The notes under the pieces: model-generated
What the model saw: only the letters and a program-made list of their open reading frames with translations
Database searches by the model: none
Told to the model about the DNA's origin: nothing
Program-made: the position numbers and the translations under genes
NCBI GenBank assembly: GCA_036844945.1
Contig: DAIUEV010000040.1
Location: 1 to 23,637 of the forward strand
Length of the DNA stretch: 23,637 nt
Source of the DNA: Palsa-461 sp036844945
GTDB lineage: Bacteria; Actinomycetota; Acidimicrobiia; Acidimicrobiales; RAAP-2
Direction: 5' to 3'
Part shown: positions 20,785 through 23,637 of the stretch, piece by piece
Layout of the letters: every line of letters begins with the position of its first letter
How positions within the stretch are numbered: position 1 is the stretch's first letter

Positions 20785-23637
20785 TCAGGCGGCCAGGATG
20801 GCGTTCGGGCCGAGCAGCGTCTTCAGCTCGCCCACGAGGCCGTTGCGGCTGTTCACGTTGAACTCGGGGGGGAGCCGCAGCACCTTCTCCCCCACGTGCA
20901 GGAGGACCGGGCACTGCCCGGGGTGCTCGAGCAGCACCCCCTTCAGCCGGTCGACGTTGTCCTCGGTCAGCTGGCCGAGCGGCAGGCGGATCCGCAGCTC
21001 CTGGGCCGAGCCGTGGGAGAGCTCGGGCCTGCGCAGCTCCATGCAGACGAGCTTCGGGGTCTCGTCCCGCAGGTCGAGGCGCCCCCGGACCACCACGATG
21101 GCGTCGTTCTCGAGCATCGTGCCGTACTCGGCCATGACCCGGGGGAACACGAAGACCTCCATCGAGGCCTCGAGGTCCTCGAGCACGAAGCGGGCCATGA
21201 GCTCGCCCTTCTTCGTCCACTGCCTCTTGAGATCGGTGACCACGCCGCCCACCGAGCGGACGACCCCCTCGGCCATCGGGCCGCCGTTGGCCTCGGCCAT
21301 GCCGGCGTCGCGCATCTCGGCGAGCGAGCAGTCGGTGTGCCGGCCGAGGGAGCCCTCGAGGCCCCGCAGGGGGTGGTCGCTCACGTACAGGCCGAGCATC
21401 TCCTTCTCGAAGACCAGCCGCTGGGTCTTGTCGAAGTCCTGCTCGGGGATGGGCACCCGGGTGCCCTCCCAGTCGCCGCCGTCGATGGACTCCTCTTCGG
21501 CCGCGAGCGACGAGAACAGCGTGGCGATCCCGGCGTCGAGCTCGCGGCGGCGCTCGATCGTCCGGTCGACGATCTCCTCCAGCACGAGCCACAGGCCCTG
21601 GCGGGGGTGCCCGAGCGAGTCGAAGGCGCCGGCCTTGGTCAGTGACTCCATGGTCCGCTTGTTGAGCACGATCGGGTCGACCCGCCGGCAGAAGTCGTAG
21701 ACGTCGGTGAAGGGGCCGTTCGCCTCGCGCTCGGTGACGATCCGCTCGACCAGGCTCTCCCCGACGTTGCGCACCGCCGCCAGGCCGAAGACGATGCCCG
21801 GGTCCTCGTCGCCGGTGCGCGGGGTGAACTCGGCGGCCGAGCGGTTGACGTCGGGCACCGCGACCTCGATCCCGAGCGACCGGCACTCGGCCAGGTAGAC
21901 CGCGGTGCGGTCCTTGTCGTCTTTCACCGAGGTGAGCAGCGCGCTCAGGTACTCGACCGGGTAGTGCGCCTTCAGCCACGCGGTCTGGTAGGCGACGAGG
22001 CCGTAGCCGTAGGCGTGGGCCTTGGGGAAGGCGTAGTCGGCGAACGGCTCGATGATGTCGAACAGCCGGTGGCCGAGGTTCTCGCCGTAGCCGGTCTTCA
22101 CGCACCCGGCGACGAACTTCTCGCGCTCGAGCGCCATCAGCGCGCGGTTCTTCTTCCCGCAGGCCTTGCGGAGGTTGTCCGCCTCCTCGAGCGAGTAGCC
22201 GGCGAAGCGCTGGGCCACCCGCATCATCGACTCCTGGTAGATCATGAGCCCGAAGGTGTCGTGGAGGAGCTCCTCCATCTCGGGGTGCAGGGTCTCGATG
22301 GGCTTCCGGCCGTTCTTGCGGTCCGCGTAGTCGTTGTGCATGTTGGCCGCCATCGGGCCGGGCCGGTAGAGCGCGACCAGGGCCGCGACGTCGTCGAAGC
22401 TGGTCGGCGCGAGCGACCGCAACAGCGAGCGCATCGGCCCGCCCTCCAGCTGGAAGACCCCGATCGAGGTGCCCTTCTGGAGCATCGAGAAGGTGGGCTC
22501 GTCCTCGAGGTCGATCTCGCCGATGTCGATCCCGATGCGCCGGCCGGTCGTCGACTCGATCACGTCCAACGTGCGCTCGATCACCGACAGGTTCCGCAGC
22601 CCGAGGAAGTCCATCTTCAAGAGCCCGAGGTCCGAGACCCCGTGCATCTCGTACTGGGTCACGATCGGTGCCGCGGCCGGGTCCATCCCCGGCTCCGGCT
22701 TGCGCTGGATCGGCAGGTGCTCGGTGAGGGTGTCGTGGGTGACGACGACCGCCGCCGCGTGGATGCCGTCCTGGCGGCGGAGGCCCTCGAGTCCCCGGGC
22801 CACGTCGATGACCCGCTTGGCGTCCGGGTCCTCCTCATACATCTGGCGCAGCTCGGTGGCGACCTTGTAGCCGTCCTCCATCCCCGGGACCGGCTCGAGG
22901 CAGGCGTACAACGGGGTGTCGCGGCCCATGACGAGCGGGGGCATCGCCTTCGCGATCTTGTCCCCGACCCCGTAGGGGAGCCCGAGGACGCGGGCGGCGT
23001 CGCGGACCGCGGCCCGGGCCTTGATGGTCGAGAAGGTCACGATCTGGGCGACGTGGTCCCAGCCGTAGCGCTCCGAGGCATACCGGATCATCTCGGCCCG
23101 GTAGCGCTCGTCGAAGTCCATGTCGATGTCGGGCATCTCCTTGCGGCCCGGGTTGAGGAACCGCTCGAAGATGAGGTCGTAGCGGATCGGGTCGATGTCG
23201 ACGATCTTGAGGCAGTACGCGACACAGCAGCCCGCCGAGGACCCGCGGCCCGGGCCGACCCGGATGTGGGACCGCCGGGCGTGGTCGATCAGGTCCCACA
23301 CGACGAGGAAGTAGGCGGCGAAGCCCATCGACGAGATGACGCCCAGCTCGTAGTCGAGGCGCTCCACGACGTGGATCGGGACCGGGGCGCCGTAGCGCTC
23401 CTCGGCCCCCTTGAAGCTGAGGTGCCGGAGATAGGCATTCGCCCGCTCCTCGTAGGTCGCCCCGGTGAACTCGTCGGGAACCGGGAACTCGGGGAGCTTG
23501 GACGTGCCGAACTCGATCTCGACGTCGGCCCGTTCGGCGATGAGCAGCGTGTTGTCGCAGGCGTCGGGCGCGTCGCGGAACAGGTGGCGCATCTCGGCCG
23601 CGCTCTTCAGGTAGTGCTCGGTGCCCTCGAACTTGAA
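20785..23637 (-). CDS. dnaE: DNA polymerase III alpha subunit, N-terminus cut by window edge
   Basis: Replicative DNA polymerase (C family). 950 codons are visible; the open frame crosses the right edge, where it reads FKFEGTEHYLKSAAEMRH, the usual segment after the PHP domain. Seen in order: GPGRGSSAG, the catalytic pair in PDIDMDFDERYR (aspartates at about 23128-23130 and 23122-23124), GLEGLRRQDGIHAAAVVV, the third catalytic aspartate in LLKMDFLGLRNL (about 22609-22611), LVALYRPGPM, FPKAHAYGYGLVAYQTAWLK with the fingers helix, the helix-hairpin-helix region, and an OB fold (VGGVVTDLKRQWTKKGELMA) at about 21130-21290, followed by a C-terminal tail. The layout fits the main replicative DnaE1 rather than the mutagenic DnaE2/ImuC, but the missing N-terminus limits certainty on that point. 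Stop at 20785. Confidence 0.96.
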   Translation of the reverse strand, partial: FKFEGTEHYLKSAAEMRHLFRDAPDACDNTLLIAERADVEIEFGTSKLPEFPVPDEFTGATYEERANAYLRHLSFKGAEERYGAPVPIHVVERLDYELGVISSMGFAAYFLVVWDLIDHARRSHIRVGPGRGSSAGCCVAYCLKIVDIDPIRYDLIFERFLNPGRKEMPDIDMDFDERYRAEMIRYASERYGWDHVAQIVTFSTIKARAAVRDAARVLGLPYGVGDKIAKAMPPLVMGRDTPLYACLEPVPGMEDGYKVATELRQMYEEDPDAKRVIDVARGLEGLRRQDGIHAAAVVVTHDTLTEHLPIQRKPEPGMDPAAAPIVTQYEMHGVSDLGLLKMDFLGLRNLSVIERTLDVIESTTGRRIGIDIGEIDLEDEPTFSMLQKGTSIGVFQLEGGPMRSLLRSLAPTSFDDVAALVALYRPGPMAANMHNDYADRKNGRKPIETLHPEMEELLHDTFGLMIYQESMMRVAQRFAGYSLEEADNLRKACGKKNRALMALEREKFVAGCVKTGYGENLGHRLFDIIEPFADYAFPKAHAYGYGLVAYQTAWLKAHYPVEYLSALLTSVKDDKDRTAVYLAECRSLGIEVAVPDVNRSAAEFTPRTGDEDPGIVFGLAAVRNVGESLVERIVTEREANGPFTDVYDFCRRVDPIVLNKRTMESLTKAGAFDSLGHPRQGLWLVLEEIVDRTIERRRELDAGIATLFSSLAAEEESIDGGDWEGTRVPIPEQDFDKTQRLVFEKEMLGLYVSDHPLRGLEGSLGRHTDCSLAEMRDAGMAEANGGPMAEGVVRSVGGVVTDLKRQWTKKGELMARFVLEDLEASMEVFVFPRVMAEYGTMLENDAIVVVRGRLDLRDETPKLVCMELRRPELSHGSAQELRIRLPLGQLTEDNVDRLKGVLLEHPGQCPVLLHVGEKVLRLPPEFNVNSRNGLVGELKTLLGPNAILAA

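Noticed and set aside
19967..22105. Long minus-strand frame overlapping dnaE and the 20044 gene
   Set aside because: It is a shifted reading of two well-supported genes, rich in Arg/Pro/Gly.
1..23637. Single TGGTCC or GGACCA words elsewhere, for example at 8972, 9713, 12017 and 21643
   Set aside because: The hexamer is expected often in DNA of this composition, and these copies lie in coding regions without symmetry.

Overview
The window is about 70% GC or more and gene-dense, with frequent GTG starts and G/C-ending codons. The gene set is menaquinone synthesis, a class III adenylyl cyclase with an actinobacterial-type N-terminal half, an NfuA-like Fe-S carrier and a replicative DnaE. This points to a high-GC actinomycete, plausibly of the Acidimicrobiia; the class is inference from style and content, as no 16S gene is present. 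The layout reads as ordinary chromosome. I saw no tRNA, rRNA, CRISPR array, insertion sequence or phage gene.

Layout. (1) 1-2548, minus: nfu-like gene, prepilin peptidase, then chorismate synthase (aroC, cut by the left edge). (2) 2593-6848, minus: an ABC-F ATPase and a FtsX-type permease with no partner ATPase in the window. (3) 6945-8454: a cysteine-rich protein (+), a 72-residue zinc-finger-like protein (-) and a 79-residue unknown (+). (4) 8455-13754, minus: a five-gene run menD, adenylyl cyclase, tyrS, a small membrane-anchored protein and a flavin reductase-like protein. The last three are joined by 4-base stop/start overlaps. (5) 13760-16747: menH (+), menA (-) and menE (+), so four men genes alternate strand, head to head or tail to tail. 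(6) 16765-17198, minus: a compact two-gene operon of an unknown 53-59 residue protein and an 85-residue helix-turn-helix protein, with a symmetric cluster of four identical half-sites at its promoter. (7) 17253-20028, plus: a DUF255/thioredoxin-domain protein and an unknown gene. (8) 20044-23637, minus: a conserved unknown gene and dnaE, cut by the right edge.

How genes work together. MenD, MenH, MenE and MenA cover four steps of the classical o-succinylbenzoate route to demethylmenaquinone; menF, menC, menB and menG are not here. AroC makes the chorismate that feeds this route. The rest are housekeeping (TyrRS, DnaE, NfuA-like, ABC-F) or unknown.

Expression. Several first-in-transcript genes have a TANNNT -10 hexamer ending only 6-10 bases before the start codon, which suggests leaderless mRNAs. 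Some other genes have clear Shine-Dalgarno sequences. The least explained element is the two-gene operon at 16765-17198 with its operator-like cluster. No gene-free stretch exceeds 300 bases; the longest is 7950-8214, with only a weak promoter and a ribosome binding site.
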